14,811 nt of DNA from an uncultured bacterium (GTDB lineage Bacteria > Bacillota_I > Bacilli_A > RF39 > UBA660). The stretch is from NCBI GenBank assembly GCA_905215145.1, contig CAJMOW010000016.1, forward strand, positions 1-14,811. The letters are read 5' to 3'. Positions 1 through 7,807 of the stretch are shown in pieces. The notes below the pieces were generated by a model. That model searched no databases and was not told where the DNA came from. It worked only from the letters and a program-made list of their open reading frames with translations. Positions within the stretch are counted from its first letter, which is position 1; the number at the start of each line of letters is the position of its first letter. Both the position numbers and the translations under genes were made by a program.

Positions 1-351
1 GTCATTTGTTTCAATTATTTTATAATTTTTTTCAATTAATTTATTTTCAATTTTACTTTTAATATTGGGATTTATAATACATGTAAGCATATTATTTCCC
101 ATAGCTATGCATTCTTCTATGTAACTGCCAACTAGAGAACCTAATGATGCACCTAGTATAAATGCAAGTGCTTTAAAGTAATCATTTTTGATATCTATTA
201 TTACGATACTTGTTGTTATAACCCAAACAAGTGTTATAAAGAATTGTAGTATCATACCAAGTATTTTTTTTCCGTTTGCCACAAGAATCAATCTTAATGT
301 ACTTAAAGCACTTTCAACAACTTTTGAAATAAAAATTAAGAAATATATCAT
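1..351 (-). CDS. UPF0316 / DUF5698-family membrane protein (3' part missing)
   Basis: This open frame of 117 codons continues past the left edge of the window. The start ATG overlaps the spoIID stop as ATGA. It has a good AGGAG ribosome binding site at 361-366, inside the end of spoIID, so it is probably translationally coupled. The protein starts MIYFLIFISKVVESALSTLR, then has LILVANGKKILG, a hydrophobic segment around residues 33-48 and another around 55-75 with the sequence LGASLGSLVGSYIEE. The 'STLR..L...GKK' and 'G...GS.IEE' pattern is characteristic of the UPF0316 family (B. subtilis YebE-like), small multi-pass membrane proteins that often end in a DUF2179 cytoplasmic domain. Here the sequence is entering that C-terminal region when it stops. 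The biochemical function of the family is not established. Placement after spoIID suggests co-expression, but a sporulation role is only inference. Confidence 0.72.
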   Translation of the reverse strand, partial: MIYFLIFISKVVESALSTLRLILVANGKKILGMILQFFITLVWVITTSIVIIDIKNDYFKALAFILGASLGSLVGSYIEECIAMGNNMLTCIINPNIKSKIENKLIEKNYKIIETND

Positions 352-1643
352 TTTATAACAACTCCTGTATAGTAATGTTTTAGAATTTGAATATAACTGT
401 ACCCTCGTTTTGCCATTTCATTTGCTCCATATTGGCTCATACCAACTCCGTGACCATATCCATATGTTGTTACTTTTACTTTTTCATCATTTATTTCTAT
501 TTCAAAATCAGCAGATCTAAGCTTTAATAAATTTCTAAATTCAGTTCCCGAAAATGTTTTATTATTAATTGTTATTTGTCTTACTCTACCTGTTTCATTA
601 TGTATTATTTCATATGTAATAGGTTCTTCTACATCAAGCTTTAATATATTACAAAATTCATTTATTTCAAATATTGTTTCTTTTTTATATGATTTAACAT
701 TTTTATCCCAACTTGAATCAACACTTACTAAGTATGGTAAAATGTTTTTCCACACATTTTTGCTGTTTTCTGTTTTCCCATTACTTGTAGAATGATATAC
801 AGCATCTATATATTCGTTATTATATAATATTACTTTACCTTTTGTTTCGTTAACAGCTTTTTTTATTTTTTCATAATATTTTGTATAATCATTTTTCCAC
901 AGCTTTTGTAGTTCAGAATTATCTTTATATGCTTGAGTTGAAACCGTATCTGTTAGTTTTTTTCCATTTTTTATGGATTTAAGTGCATATGTACGCGCTA
1001 ATATTGCTTGAGCTTTTAAGGCTTCAATATTAAATGAAGCGGGCATTTCAGCTCCAACTACTCCAAGTACATATTCTTCTAGTTCTAAATTTATTATTTT
1101 GCCATTATTTCTATAAACCGTTACTGTAATTTCATTTTTTTTAATATTCTCTTTTTTAGTTTCTGTGTAGTTATCTTTTTTAGTTTCTGTAAAATTACTT
1201 TTATTTGTTGAATTTTCTTCGACATTATTTGACAATTTATTACTTTTCTGTATATTTACATTTGTCACATTATTTACACTATCATTTTTCTCTTTTTCTA
1301 AAATGTTACCTTTTTGTATTTTGCCGTCTTTATTTATATTAATTTCATAATCTGTCAATTCATTTTCATTAAAGTCATGAATTATAATTTTTGATACATA
1401 ATTATAATTAGTAGGTGTATCTAGTTTATTTATTTTATATGGATTTATATATAATGTTCCAATTATTATTCCTGAAGATACTAGCAGTATTTTTGTACCT
1501 TTAAAATTAATTGTTTTTAAAAATCTTTTTATGGTTTTAAAGAAACTTTGTTTTTTTCCACCAAACTCAAATGAAAAGTCTAAATACAAAAATAAAACGT
1601 CTTCATCGTTATTTTGATTAATTATTTTATATCCGCTAATCAT
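348..1643 (-). CDS. spoIID: Stage II sporulation protein D (SpoIID), peptidoglycan lytic transglycosylase
   Basis: SpoIID cuts glycan strands of septal peptidoglycan during forespore engulfment, acting outside the mother-cell membrane as part of the SpoIID-SpoIIM-SpoIIP machine. The 431-residue protein has a ~50-residue cytoplasmic N-terminus, one membrane segment at about 51-66 (KILLVSSGIIIGTLYI), an Asn/Lys-rich linker to about 170, and a SpoIID/LytB domain to the end. The YVLGVVGAEMP motif holds the conserved Glu (E199), equivalent to the catalytic Glu of B. subtilis SpoIID. YHSTSNGKT (283-291) and the C-terminal GYGHGVGMSQYGA (395-407) are family hallmarks. It is longer than the ~340-residue B. 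subtilis protein because of the N-terminal extension and linker. The linker carries a small internal duplication (FTETKKDN / YTETKKEN, about 151-166). The start ATG has GGTGAG at 1649-1654. No spoIIQ or spoIIIAA operon is adjacent. Confidence 0.93.
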   Translation of the reverse strand: MISGYKIINQNNDEDVLFLYLDFSFEFGGKKQSFFKTIKRFLKTINFKGTKILLVSSGIIIGTLYINPYKINKLDTPTNYNYVSKIIIHDFNENELTDYEININKDGKIQKGNILEKEKNDSVNNVTNVNIQKSNKLSNNVEENSTNKSNFTETKKDNYTETKKENIKKNEITVTVYRNNGKIINLELEEYVLGVVGAEMPASFNIEALKAQAILARTYALKSIKNGKKLTDTVSTQAYKDNSELQKLWKNDYTKYYEKIKKAVNETKGKVILYNNEYIDAVYHSTSNGKTENSKNVWKNILPYLVSVDSSWDKNVKSYKKETIFEINEFCNILKLDVEEPITYEIIHNETGRVRQITINNKTFSGTEFRNLLKLRSADFEIEINDEKVKVTTYGYGHGVGMSQYGANEMAKRGYSYIQILKHYYTGVVIK

Positions 1644-1689
1644 AGTTACTCACCAATTTTATTATTAGTAATAATAGTAAAAAAATACG

Positions 1690-1715
1690 ATATATGTAAT
1701 ATAATTATTTTATAA
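1690..1715 (-). promoter_or_regulatory. Possible mother-cell (sigma-E-like) promoter of spoIID
   Basis: Read on the minus strand, TTATAAA (1715-1709) is followed after 12 bases by CATATAT (1696-1690), about 46 bases before the spoIID start. This resembles the sigma-E pattern (an ATA-containing -35 and a CATA-starting -10), and spoIID is a known sigma-E gene in B. subtilis. The region is extremely A+T rich and the spacing is slightly short, so this is a weak call. Confidence 0.25.
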
Positions 1716-1750
1716 GTAAATCATTTGAGAATAAAAAAACAAAAAAAGTA

Positions 1751-1779
1751 TTAAAAAATGTCGAAATATGTGTTATTAT
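1751..1779 (+). promoter_or_regulatory. Candidate sigma-A promoter of ezrA
   Basis: TTAAAA (1751-1756), a 17-base spacer and TATTAT (1774-1779) with an extended -10 TG at 1771-1772. The start point would be near 1786, just ahead of the GAGGTG ribosome binding site at 1791-1796. Such short leaders are also seen at other promoters in this window. An alternative, TTGAGA (1725-1730) with TATTAA (1749-1754), is less convincing. Confidence 0.45.
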
Positions 1780-1803
1780 TATATATAGTAGAGGTGAACA
1801 ATT

Positions 1804-3519
1804 ATGGATTTAATATTATTAATACTTATTACAACATTTATTGTAGCAATTATATCTGTAGTATTAGTTCTTAATTTAATACAAAATCATAAGAGTTCTA
1901 AAGTAAAAAAGCAACTTGATGAATTGGAAATAGAAAAAAATGAAATAAACAGTATGCCTATTATTCCTGAACTTGCTAAATTGGAATCATTTTTAAAAAA
2001 TGAAAAATTAGAAAGTATGTATGCTGAGTGGAAAAATAGGTTAAATGATATTAAAGATAATAGAATTCCTAAAATAACTGATATGATAATAGAAACAGAT
2101 TTTGTTTTAGGTCAAAAAGATTATAAAGCTGTATTATACAAACTAGCTAAGTTAGAAATGGAACTTTGTAAAGTAAAAACAGATTCTACTAATTTGCTTG
2201 ATGAAATAAAGGAAATAACTGGTAGTGAAGAAAAAAATAGAGCAATTATAACAGAATTAAAATCTACATATAGAGATTTATATAAAAAATTTATTGATTC
2301 AGAAAATGAGTTTGGAGAAATAGCCAAACCAGTTCATTTACAATTTGAAAAAATTTCAAAAAATTTCGAAGCTTTTGAAATTGCAATGGAAAATAATGAA
2401 TATATAGAAGTAACAAAAATAATTAAATCAATTGATGATATGCTTAAACATATGTCAACAATTATTGAAGAAGTACCTGCTATTGTAGTAATGTCTGAAA
2501 ACATTCTTCCAAATAAAATTAGAGAATTAAAAAAAGAATATAGAAAAATGATAGATGCAGGATATCCTCTTGATTATTTGAATGTTGAATATAATATAGA
2601 AGAAGCCAATAAAAAAATAAAAGAAATTGTTGACAATGCTAAAGTATTAAATCTTGAAGATGGATTATTTGAACTTAAAGTTTTACTTGAATATTTTGAT
2701 TCTATGTTTAATGATTTTGAAAAAGAAAAAATTGATTGTAGTAACTATGATGAAACTAATAAAAAATTCAGAATTAAATTAAGAAAACTTGATGAACTTA
2801 TGAAAGATATTTTTTCTCAAATTGAAGACATTAAAAATATTTATAATTTATCAGAAGATGATATAAAATTATTAGAAGATTCAAGAAATGATTTAAAGAA
2901 ATTAAAAGATGATTATAAATTACTTATGGATCATACAAGAAACAATACTTTTGCTTATTCTAAATTGACAAAAGAAATCGATAATTTATTTGTTAAACTT
3001 ATTGTTATAGAGGATAGAATTGATAACACATTAGATGTTATTGGTGGAATGAGAGAAGATGAAGCAAGAGCTAGACAACAATTAGAAGAAATTAAATCAA
3101 TACTTAAAAGTTCTAAAGCTAAAATACGAGAATACAATTTACCTGTTATACCAAAATTTTATTTTGTTGAACTTACTGAAGCTCAAGCCGCAATAAAAGA
3201 AATAATAAGGGAATTAGATAAAAAACCTATTACAATTGAAACTTTAAATACTAGAGTAGATACTGCGAGAGACTTGGTTTTAAAATTATTTACCAGAACA
3301 AAAGAGATGATGAGAACTGCTATGTTTGCGGAAATGGCTATTGTTTATGGTAATAGATATAGGAGTTCTGTTGATAATTTAGATAGGTATTTGGTAACCG
3401 CTGAGATTTTATTCTTTAAAGGTGAATATCAAAAATCTTTAGAATTATCAATAAATTCACTTAATAGAGTGGAACATGGTATATATGATAAACTTTTAAA
3501 ACTATATGATACAGAATAA
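1804..3519 (+). CDS. ezrA: Septation ring formation regulator EzrA
   Basis: EzrA is a membrane-anchored spectrin-like protein that controls FtsZ ring assembly and links division to cell-wall synthesis. It acts at the cytoplasmic face of the membrane. The 571-residue length matches the family (B. subtilis 562). Residues 2-24 form a single strongly hydrophobic N-terminal segment (LILLILITTFIVAIISVVLV). The remainder is a highly charged, almost wholly helical series of coiled-coil segments with no further membrane spans. Near the C-terminus, GNRYRS (516-521) in the context YGNRYRSSVDNLDRYL corresponds to the conserved 'QR patch' region that contributes to septal localisation. The start is supported by GAGGTG 7 bases upstream. 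The gene stands alone: its own promoter lies upstream and a terminator overlaps its last codons. In B. subtilis ezrA lies a few genes from nifZ-thiI-sspA, and thiI and a SASP gene also follow here. Confidence 0.93.
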   Translation: MDLILLILITTFIVAIISVVLVLNLIQNHKSSKVKKQLDELEIEKNEINSMPIIPELAKLESFLKNEKLESMYAEWKNRLNDIKDNRIPKITDMIIETDFVLGQKDYKAVLYKLAKLEMELCKVKTDSTNLLDEIKEITGSEEKNRAIITELKSTYRDLYKKFIDSENEFGEIAKPVHLQFEKISKNFEAFEIAMENNEYIEVTKIIKSIDDMLKHMSTIIEEVPAIVVMSENILPNKIRELKKEYRKMIDAGYPLDYLNVEYNIEEANKKIKEIVDNAKVLNLEDGLFELKVLLEYFDSMFNDFEKEKIDCSNYDETNKKFRIKLRKLDELMKDIFSQIEDIKNIYNLSEDDIKLLEDSRNDLKKLKDDYKLLMDHTRNNTFAYSKLTKEIDNLFVKLIVIEDRIDNTLDVIGGMREDEARARQQLEEIKSILKSSKAKIREYNLPVIPKFYFVELTEAQAAIKEIIRELDKKPITIETLNTRVDTARDLVLKLFTRTKEMMRTAMFAEMAIVYGNRYRSSVDNLDRYLVTAEILFFKGEYQKSLELSINSLNRVEHGIYDKLLKLYDTE

Positions 3520-3533
3520 TCATATAGTTTTTT
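3498..3533 (+). terminator. Intrinsic terminator of ezrA
   Basis: A perfect 13-base inverted repeat (AAAACTATATGAT at 3498-3510 and its complement at 3519-3531) has an 8-base loop and ends in TTTTTT (3528-3533). The ezrA stop codon (3517-3519) lies at the end of the loop, so the terminator overlaps the coding region. Confidence 0.85.
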
Positions 3534-3534
3534 A

Positions 3535-3563
3535 TTGACACTTTTTGTTTATAATATTATAAT
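3535..3563 (+). promoter_or_regulatory. Perfect-consensus sigma-A promoter of the surface protease gene
   Basis: TTGACA (3535-3540), exactly 17 bases, then TATAAT (3558-3563). This is the only full-consensus promoter found in the window. It begins one base after the ezrA terminator T-run. The predicted start near 3570 gives a leader of about 24 bases containing AGGAGG at 3580-3585, 8 bases before the ATG. Strong vegetative expression is expected. Confidence 0.9.
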
Positions 3564-3593
3564 TTTATATAGTTAAACTAGGAGGTATTTAAT

Positions 3594-6458
3594 ATGAGAT
3601 ATAATGGTGATTTTAATCCAGTTGACGATTTGTTTGATAAACAAAATAGTAATCAAAATAATTCTTTAAATACCTCGGTTCCTAATATTCAAAATACGGA
3701 TTCTGTGATTCAAGAAAATAATGAATCATGGCAAAATAATAATGTTACAAATACTAATTATAATCAATCTATTATTAAAGATAATATGATTAATAATGAA
3801 AATATAAATAACGATATAAATGATATTCAATATAATCAAAATAATAATAAAAAAAGAGGTTTTAATAAATCTATAATTTATTTTATAGTTGGTTTTCTTT
3901 TATTTATTGTAGTCGGTATAGTTATTACAAATTTAGTTATTGAAATAATAAAACAAAAAAAATCAAATGAAGAAGAAATTTCTGTATTAATGGATTCTTT
4001 AAGTGTTAAAGCGGTTGGTTTCGAGTTTGATCAACCATTCGATAAAAACAAATTTGAATATAACTTAGAAATAGATACTCAAAAAGTACAATTTAAGTGT
4101 AATAAAATAGATAGTGTAACTGGATGTAATGAGACTGTTAACTTAGTCAACAAAACAAATTTAGATCATATTATTGAATATACTTCACAAAAAGGTAAAA
4201 AATATAGTTATACTTTTCATATAACTAAAAAGGATACAAATGGACCAATAAAAATTGATTCAATTGAATTTGAAAAAACAGATTATTCTAATAAAAATAC
4301 AACAATAGTAGTAAAGGCAAATTCAGATAAAAATAAAAAGTTAAAATATTCATTTGATGGTGGAAACACATGGCAAGATGATAATAAATATACAACAGAT
4401 GAAAATGAAGATGTGAATGTAGTTATTAAAGACGATGCGGGAAATACAACTGATCCTAAGGAAATAGAGATAGATAATATAGATACTGTTGCTCCTACCG
4501 TTAACATAGAGGAAAAAGAAAAAAAAGAAAGTAAGGTAATATTATTTGCAAATGCAAAAGATGATTCATCTGGTATAGATAAGTATAATTGGAATGAATC
4601 AGGATATACAAATAATTCAACATATGAAGCAACAAAGGCAGGAACTTATACAGTAAAAGTAAAAGACAAAGCAGGAAATGAATCAGTTAAAGCAAGCATA
4701 ACTATACCTGAAAGCTACTTTAAAAAAAATGTGAAAAAAGAAACACATACATATAAAGTAACCTTTAATGGAAATGGGGCAAGTGTATCAAAAAGTGAAT
4801 TATCATGTAGTACGACAGGATTATCATGTAAGATAAAATTACCTCAAATAAAAAGGGATAATGGTATAATTATAGGATATTCTGAGAATGCAAATGCGAC
4901 AACTCCGCAATATAAAGTTGGACAAGAAATATCTGTTACTGAAAATAAAACGTTATATGCAATAACAGCAAAAAAAATCACATTGACAATAAATGGAAAT
5001 GGAGCAACAGTATCAAAATCAGGTGTAACATGCAATATATATAATACTGGCAAAAACTGTAAGGTAACAACACCAACGATAACAAGGAGTGGTTATAGCA
5101 TAATTGGATTTAATTCAAATGCGAATGCCACTCAATCAGAGTATAAAGTAAGCACGAGTGTAAATATAGATAAAGATAAGACAATGTATGCGATAACAAG
5201 TAAGAAACTAACAGCAACGTTTAACGGAAACGGAGCAAGTGTATCAAAATCAAGCATAACGTGTAATGTATATAATAATGGTAAGACTTGTAATGTAACA
5301 ACTCCAACGATAACAAGAAGTGGTTATAGTGTAATTGGATTTAATTCAAATTCGAACGCAACGTCACCGGAATATAAAACAAATACAAGTGTAACTTTAG
5401 ATAAAAATAAAACAATATATGCAATAACAACTAAAAAAGTAACAGCTACATTTAAAGGTAATGGAGCAAGTGTATCAAGCAGTAGTTTATCTTGTAATAT
5501 ATATAACACAGCTAAAACATGTAACGTAACTGCTCCAACGATAACAAGAAGTGGTTGGACAATTTTAGGATTTAGTACAAATAAAAATGCAACAACAGGA
5601 TCAACTGCAAAAACGTTAGAATCAGGGAAGACATATTATGCCATAACTAAAAAAAATATAACTGTAACTTTTGACTCAAAAGGTGCAGAAACTATTGAAT
5701 ATAAATCAAAATCTTGTACTATCTATAATAGTCAAACAAAGTGTAAAATAAGAATACCAATTTTAAATAAAAAAGGTTATTCTTCATATGGTTATGATGT
5801 TTTAGGAAATGAAACAAATTGGTCAAGATATCATATGAATGAAACTTATGAGTTCTCCTCAAATCAAACATTAGTTGCAAATTACTTAGAAAAAACTAAT
5901 CATTATAAAAACATTAGCGTGTATAAACAATTTACATTAGGAAATGTTTTGATTGAAATAGATAATTCTTGTTCAAATAAAGCAAGATTTGTTTCAGATT
6001 TAAATACATTATATAGTAAAATGCCTAAATTATTTAGCGGAAAGGGAAAATTAATGGTTTTAAATGATACATTATATGTTAAGGCAAGCAAAGATACAGT
6101 AGGCGTAACTACTGGATATGATTATTATCCTGCCGTTAATATAAAATGTAGTACTAGTTATGTAACAATCGTTCATGAATTAACACATAAATATGATAAA
6201 GAATATAACATAAAAAACGGAAGTTTTATTGCAAATCAATCAGATGTTGCTAGTTTATATAACAAATATTATTCAAGTTATAAAGCAAATAAAACGCCAT
6301 TTAGAGATTATACTTATTCAACAAAATATGAATTTTTATCTGATATTACTGCATATTATTATGCTAAATTTATTATTAAAGATTCTGGGTATTCATCATA
6401 TTCATATCCAAATTCAGATGAAGCATTAAAAATTTTCAAAAAGTATGGTATTTATTAA
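3594..6458 (+). CDS. Membrane-anchored multidomain surface protein with ATLF-like (lethal factor/PPEP-type) zinc metalloprotease domain
   Basis: A 954-residue protein. Residues 1-92 are hydrophilic and about one-third Asn, probably cytoplasmic. Residues 93-119 form one membrane anchor. Outside the cell follow a cadherin-like beta domain (about 135-212), two Ig-like domains ending in 'DDAGN' and 'DKAGN' (about 217-295 and 299-372), five InlB/Flg_new-type repeats (about 385-766), and a C-terminal domain (about 767-954). The C-terminal domain has HELTH (H861, E862, H865), then Y906 and E913 in YEFLSD. A Tyr exactly 7 residues before the third-ligand Glu matches anthrax lethal factor (Y728/E735) and PPEP-1 (Y178/E185), so an ATLF-like M34-type zinc peptidase is inferred. 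There is no cleavable signal peptide or LPXTG motif. The substrate is unknown; adhesion or processing of a surface or host protein would fit. The gene has its own strong promoter and terminator and sits where B. subtilis carries other genes between ezrA and thiI. Confidence 0.8.
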   Translation: MRYNGDFNPVDDLFDKQNSNQNNSLNTSVPNIQNTDSVIQENNESWQNNNVTNTNYNQSIIKDNMINNENINNDINDIQYNQNNNKKRGFNKSIIYFIVGFLLFIVVGIVITNLVIEIIKQKKSNEEEISVLMDSLSVKAVGFEFDQPFDKNKFEYNLEIDTQKVQFKCNKIDSVTGCNETVNLVNKTNLDHIIEYTSQKGKKYSYTFHITKKDTNGPIKIDSIEFEKTDYSNKNTTIVVKANSDKNKKLKYSFDGGNTWQDDNKYTTDENEDVNVVIKDDAGNTTDPKEIEIDNIDTVAPTVNIEEKEKKESKVILFANAKDDSSGIDKYNWNESGYTNNSTYEATKAGTYTVKVKDKAGNESVKASITIPESYFKKNVKKETHTYKVTFNGNGASVSKSELSCSTTGLSCKIKLPQIKRDNGIIIGYSENANATTPQYKVGQEISVTENKTLYAITAKKITLTINGNGATVSKSGVTCNIYNTGKNCKVTTPTITRSGYSIIGFNSNANATQSEYKVSTSVNIDKDKTMYAITSKKLTATFNGNGASVSKSSITCNVYNNGKTCNVTTPTITRSGYSVIGFNSNSNATSPEYKTNTSVTLDKNKTIYAITTKKVTATFKGNGASVSSSSLSCNIYNTAKTCNVTAPTITRSGWTILGFSTNKNATTGSTAKTLESGKTYYAITKKNITVTFDSKGAETIEYKSKSCTIYNSQTKCKIRIPILNKKGYSSYGYDVLGNETNWSRYHMNETYEFSSNQTLVANYLEKTNHYKNISVYKQFTLGNVLIEIDNSCSNKARFVSDLNTLYSKMPKLFSGKGKLMVLNDTLYVKASKDTVGVTTGYDYYPAVNIKCSTSYVTIVHELTHKYDKEYNIKNGSFIANQSDVASLYNKYYSSYKANKTPFRDYTYSTKYEFLSDITAYYYAKFIIKDSGYSSYSYPNSDEALKIFKKYGIY
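4746..5891 (+). repeat. Five in-frame InlB/Flg_new-type repeats of 73-79 residues in the surface protease
   Basis: Repeats start near residues 385, 461, 538, 615 and 688. Each begins with an 'ATFNGNGASVSKS'-like strand, then a Cys pair, then 'PTITRSGYSVIGF' and 'YAIT'. This is the Listeria-Bacteroides repeat pattern (a GY.x.GF core). Each copy has two Cys: C405/C412, C480/C489, C557/C566, C634/C643 and C708/C717. The middle copies are also similar as DNA, for example CCAACGATAACAAG recurs near 5073, 5304 and 5535 with a period of about 231 bases. This suggests recent duplication and room for copy-number change. The last copy is the most diverged. Confidence 0.85.
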
Positions 6459-6490
6459 AAGATTTAGTGGAAATTACTAAATCTTTTTTT
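6457..6490 (+). terminator. Intrinsic terminator of the surface protease gene
   Basis: AAAAGATTTAGT (6457-6468) pairs perfectly with ACTAAATCTTTT (6476-6487) around a 7-base loop, and the 3' arm runs into a T-run ending at 6490. The stem begins within the stop codon. Confidence 0.85.
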
Positions 6491-6506
6491 ATTTCCATAA
6501 AAATAA

Positions 6507-6535
6507 TTGATTAAAGTATAAAAATTTGTTATTCT
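6507..6535 (+). promoter_or_regulatory. Candidate sigma-A promoter of thiI
   Basis: TTGATT (6507-6512), a 17-base spacer and TATTCT (6530-6535). The predicted start is near 6542, a few bases before AGAGGTG (6547-6553), which serves the ATG at 6558. Confidence 0.55.
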
Positions 6536-6557
6536 TTTATATAAAAAGAGGTGTTTT

Positions 6558-7730
6558 ATGGAAAAATTATTATTAATAAAATATGGTGAATTAACGACAA
6601 AAAAAGGAAATAGAAAAGTATTTATTAAAATGCTTTGTAAAAATATTGAAAAAATATTATATGGAATAAATTATAACCTTGAACAAAATTTATCATGTAT
6701 GTATATAAAAGTAGAAGAAAAAGATTTAAATGTGTGTTTAGAAAAACTACTACAAGTTTTTGGTATACATAGTATAGCAATATGTGAAAGCGTAAATAAT
6801 AATATAGAAGATATTCAAAATAAAGTAGTGGAAATATTAAAAAACAAAAATTTTAATTCATTTAAAATAGAAACAAAACGTTCAAATAAAAAATTCTCAC
6901 TAAATTCATTAGAAGTAAGTTCGAAGGTAGGTGGATTCGTACTTAAAAACATATCTTGTAAAGTAGATGTTCATAATCCAGATATTTTAGTAAACGTTGA
7001 AATTAGAGGAGAAGCTACTTATATATATGTTGATGTTATTTCAGGACTTGGTGGTTATCCAGTTGGAATACAGGGAAAAGGATTACTTATGCTAAGTGGT
7101 GGTATAGATAGTCCAGTTGCTGGATATTTATCTTTAAAAAGAGGTGTTGATCTAGAATGTTTATATTTTGAATCATTACCACACACTAGTTTGGAAGCTA
7201 GAGAAAAAGTTTTAAAACTTGCTTCAATTTTAAATGAATACTCATTAAATATTAAAGTTCATGTAGTTCCATTTACAAACATACAAGAAACAATTTATAA
7301 AAATGCACCTGATAGTTATATTATAACCATTATGAGAAGAATGATGTATAGAATAGCAGATAGATACTCAAAAAAAATCAAATGCAAAGTTATAATAAAT
7401 GGTGAAAGTATAGGTCAGGTTGCAAGTCAAACATTAACAAGCATGGTAGTAATAAATAGTGTTACAAATAAACCTATAATACGTCCAGTTGCATGTATGG
7501 ATAAGTTAGAAATTATTGATATTGCAAATAAAATAAATACTTATCAAACAAGCATATTACCTTATGAAGATTGTTGTACAATCTTTTTACCAAAACATCC
7601 AGTAATAAATCCTGAACTAGATAAATGTATTGAAATAGAAAAAACTTTTAACTATGAAGAATTAATAAATGAAACTATTAACAATATTCAAGTTATAAAT
7701 TTAAATAAAGTTAAAAATGATTTATTATAA
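6558..7730 (+). CDS. thiI: tRNA uridine 4-sulfurtransferase ThiI (rhodanese-less type)
   Basis: ThiI adenylates U8 of tRNA and inserts sulfur to give 4-thiouridine; in some bacteria it also supplies sulfur for thiamine thiazole. The 390-residue protein starts with a ferredoxin-like region ([15 protein letters not shown], 4-19), followed by a THUMP domain (about 60-165) and the PP-loop ATPase with SGGIDSPV (180-187). Near the end, [14 protein letters not shown] carries C339 and C340 in the position of the catalytic Cys region of Bacillus-type ThiI. There is no C-terminal rhodanese domain. In such organisms a cysteine desulfurase passes sulfur directly to ThiI. In B. subtilis this partner, NifZ, is encoded next to thiI; no such gene is present here. 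A SASP gene follows, as in B. subtilis. No terminator was found between thiI and that SASP gene. Confidence 0.94.
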   Translation: MEKLLLIKYGELTTKKGNRKVFIKMLCKNIEKILYGINYNLEQNLSCMYIKVEEKDLNVCLEKLLQVFGIHSIAICESVNNNIEDIQNKVVEILKNKNFNSFKIETKRSNKKFSLNSLEVSSKVGGFVLKNISCKVDVHNPDILVNVEIRGEATYIYVDVISGLGGYPVGIQGKGLLMLSGGIDSPVAGYLSLKRGVDLECLYFESLPHTSLEAREKVLKLASILNEYSLNIKVHVVPFTNIQETIYKNAPDSYIITIMRRMMYRIADRYSKKIKCKVIINGESIGQVASQTLTSMVVINSVTNKPIIRPVACMDKLEIIDIANKINTYQTSILPYEDCCTIFLPKHPVINPELDKCIEIEKTFNYEELINETINNIQVINLNKVKNDLL

Positions 7731-7754
7731 ACCAAAAATTACCAATAAAAAAAA

Positions 7755-7784
7755 TGTATGAAATTACAACTTGTACACAAGATA
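7755..7784 (+). promoter_or_regulatory. Possible forespore (sigma-G-like) promoter of the first SASP gene
   Basis: TGTATG (7755-7760), 17 bases, then CAAGATA (7778-7784). This fits the sigma-G pattern (TGNATA and CATNNTA) with one mismatch in each box. SASP genes are classical sigma-G targets, and the start would fall near 7790, just before the AGGAGG site. The A+T-rich context makes chance matches possible. Confidence 0.4.
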
Positions 7785-7799
7785 TTAGTGTACAGGAGG
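7770..7799 (+). promoter_or_regulatory. Hairpin overlapping the SASP ribosome binding site
   Basis: CTTGTACAC (7770-7778) can pair over 9 positions (one G-U) with GTGTACAGG (7788-7796), enclosing a 9-base loop. The 3' arm covers the first three bases of the AGGAGG ribosome binding site (7794-7799) of the SASP gene. The candidate sporulation promoter has its -10 in the loop, so only transcripts that start further upstream, such as read-through from thiI, would contain both arms. There is no T-run, so it is not a terminator. The DNA dyad TGTACAC-N9-GTGTACA could instead be a protein-binding site. Confidence 0.45.
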
Positions 7800-7807
7800 T
7801 GAAAACC

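Noticed and set aside
4283..5509. Several open frames of 60-75 codons on the minus strand within the surface protease gene.
   Set aside because: They lack ribosome binding sites and recur at the same place in each repeat, as expected for shadows of the repeated coding sequence.
4746..5654. Regular DNA repeats as a possible CRISPR-like or satellite array.
   Set aside because: The repeats are in frame within a coding region at a ~231-base period and encode InlB-type protein repeats; there are no short identical repeats with unique spacers.
7754..7807. Upstream in-frame ATG extending the first SASP by 18 residues.
   Set aside because: No ribosome binding site there, and it would include the hairpin and AGGAGGTG region that clearly serves the ATG at 7808.
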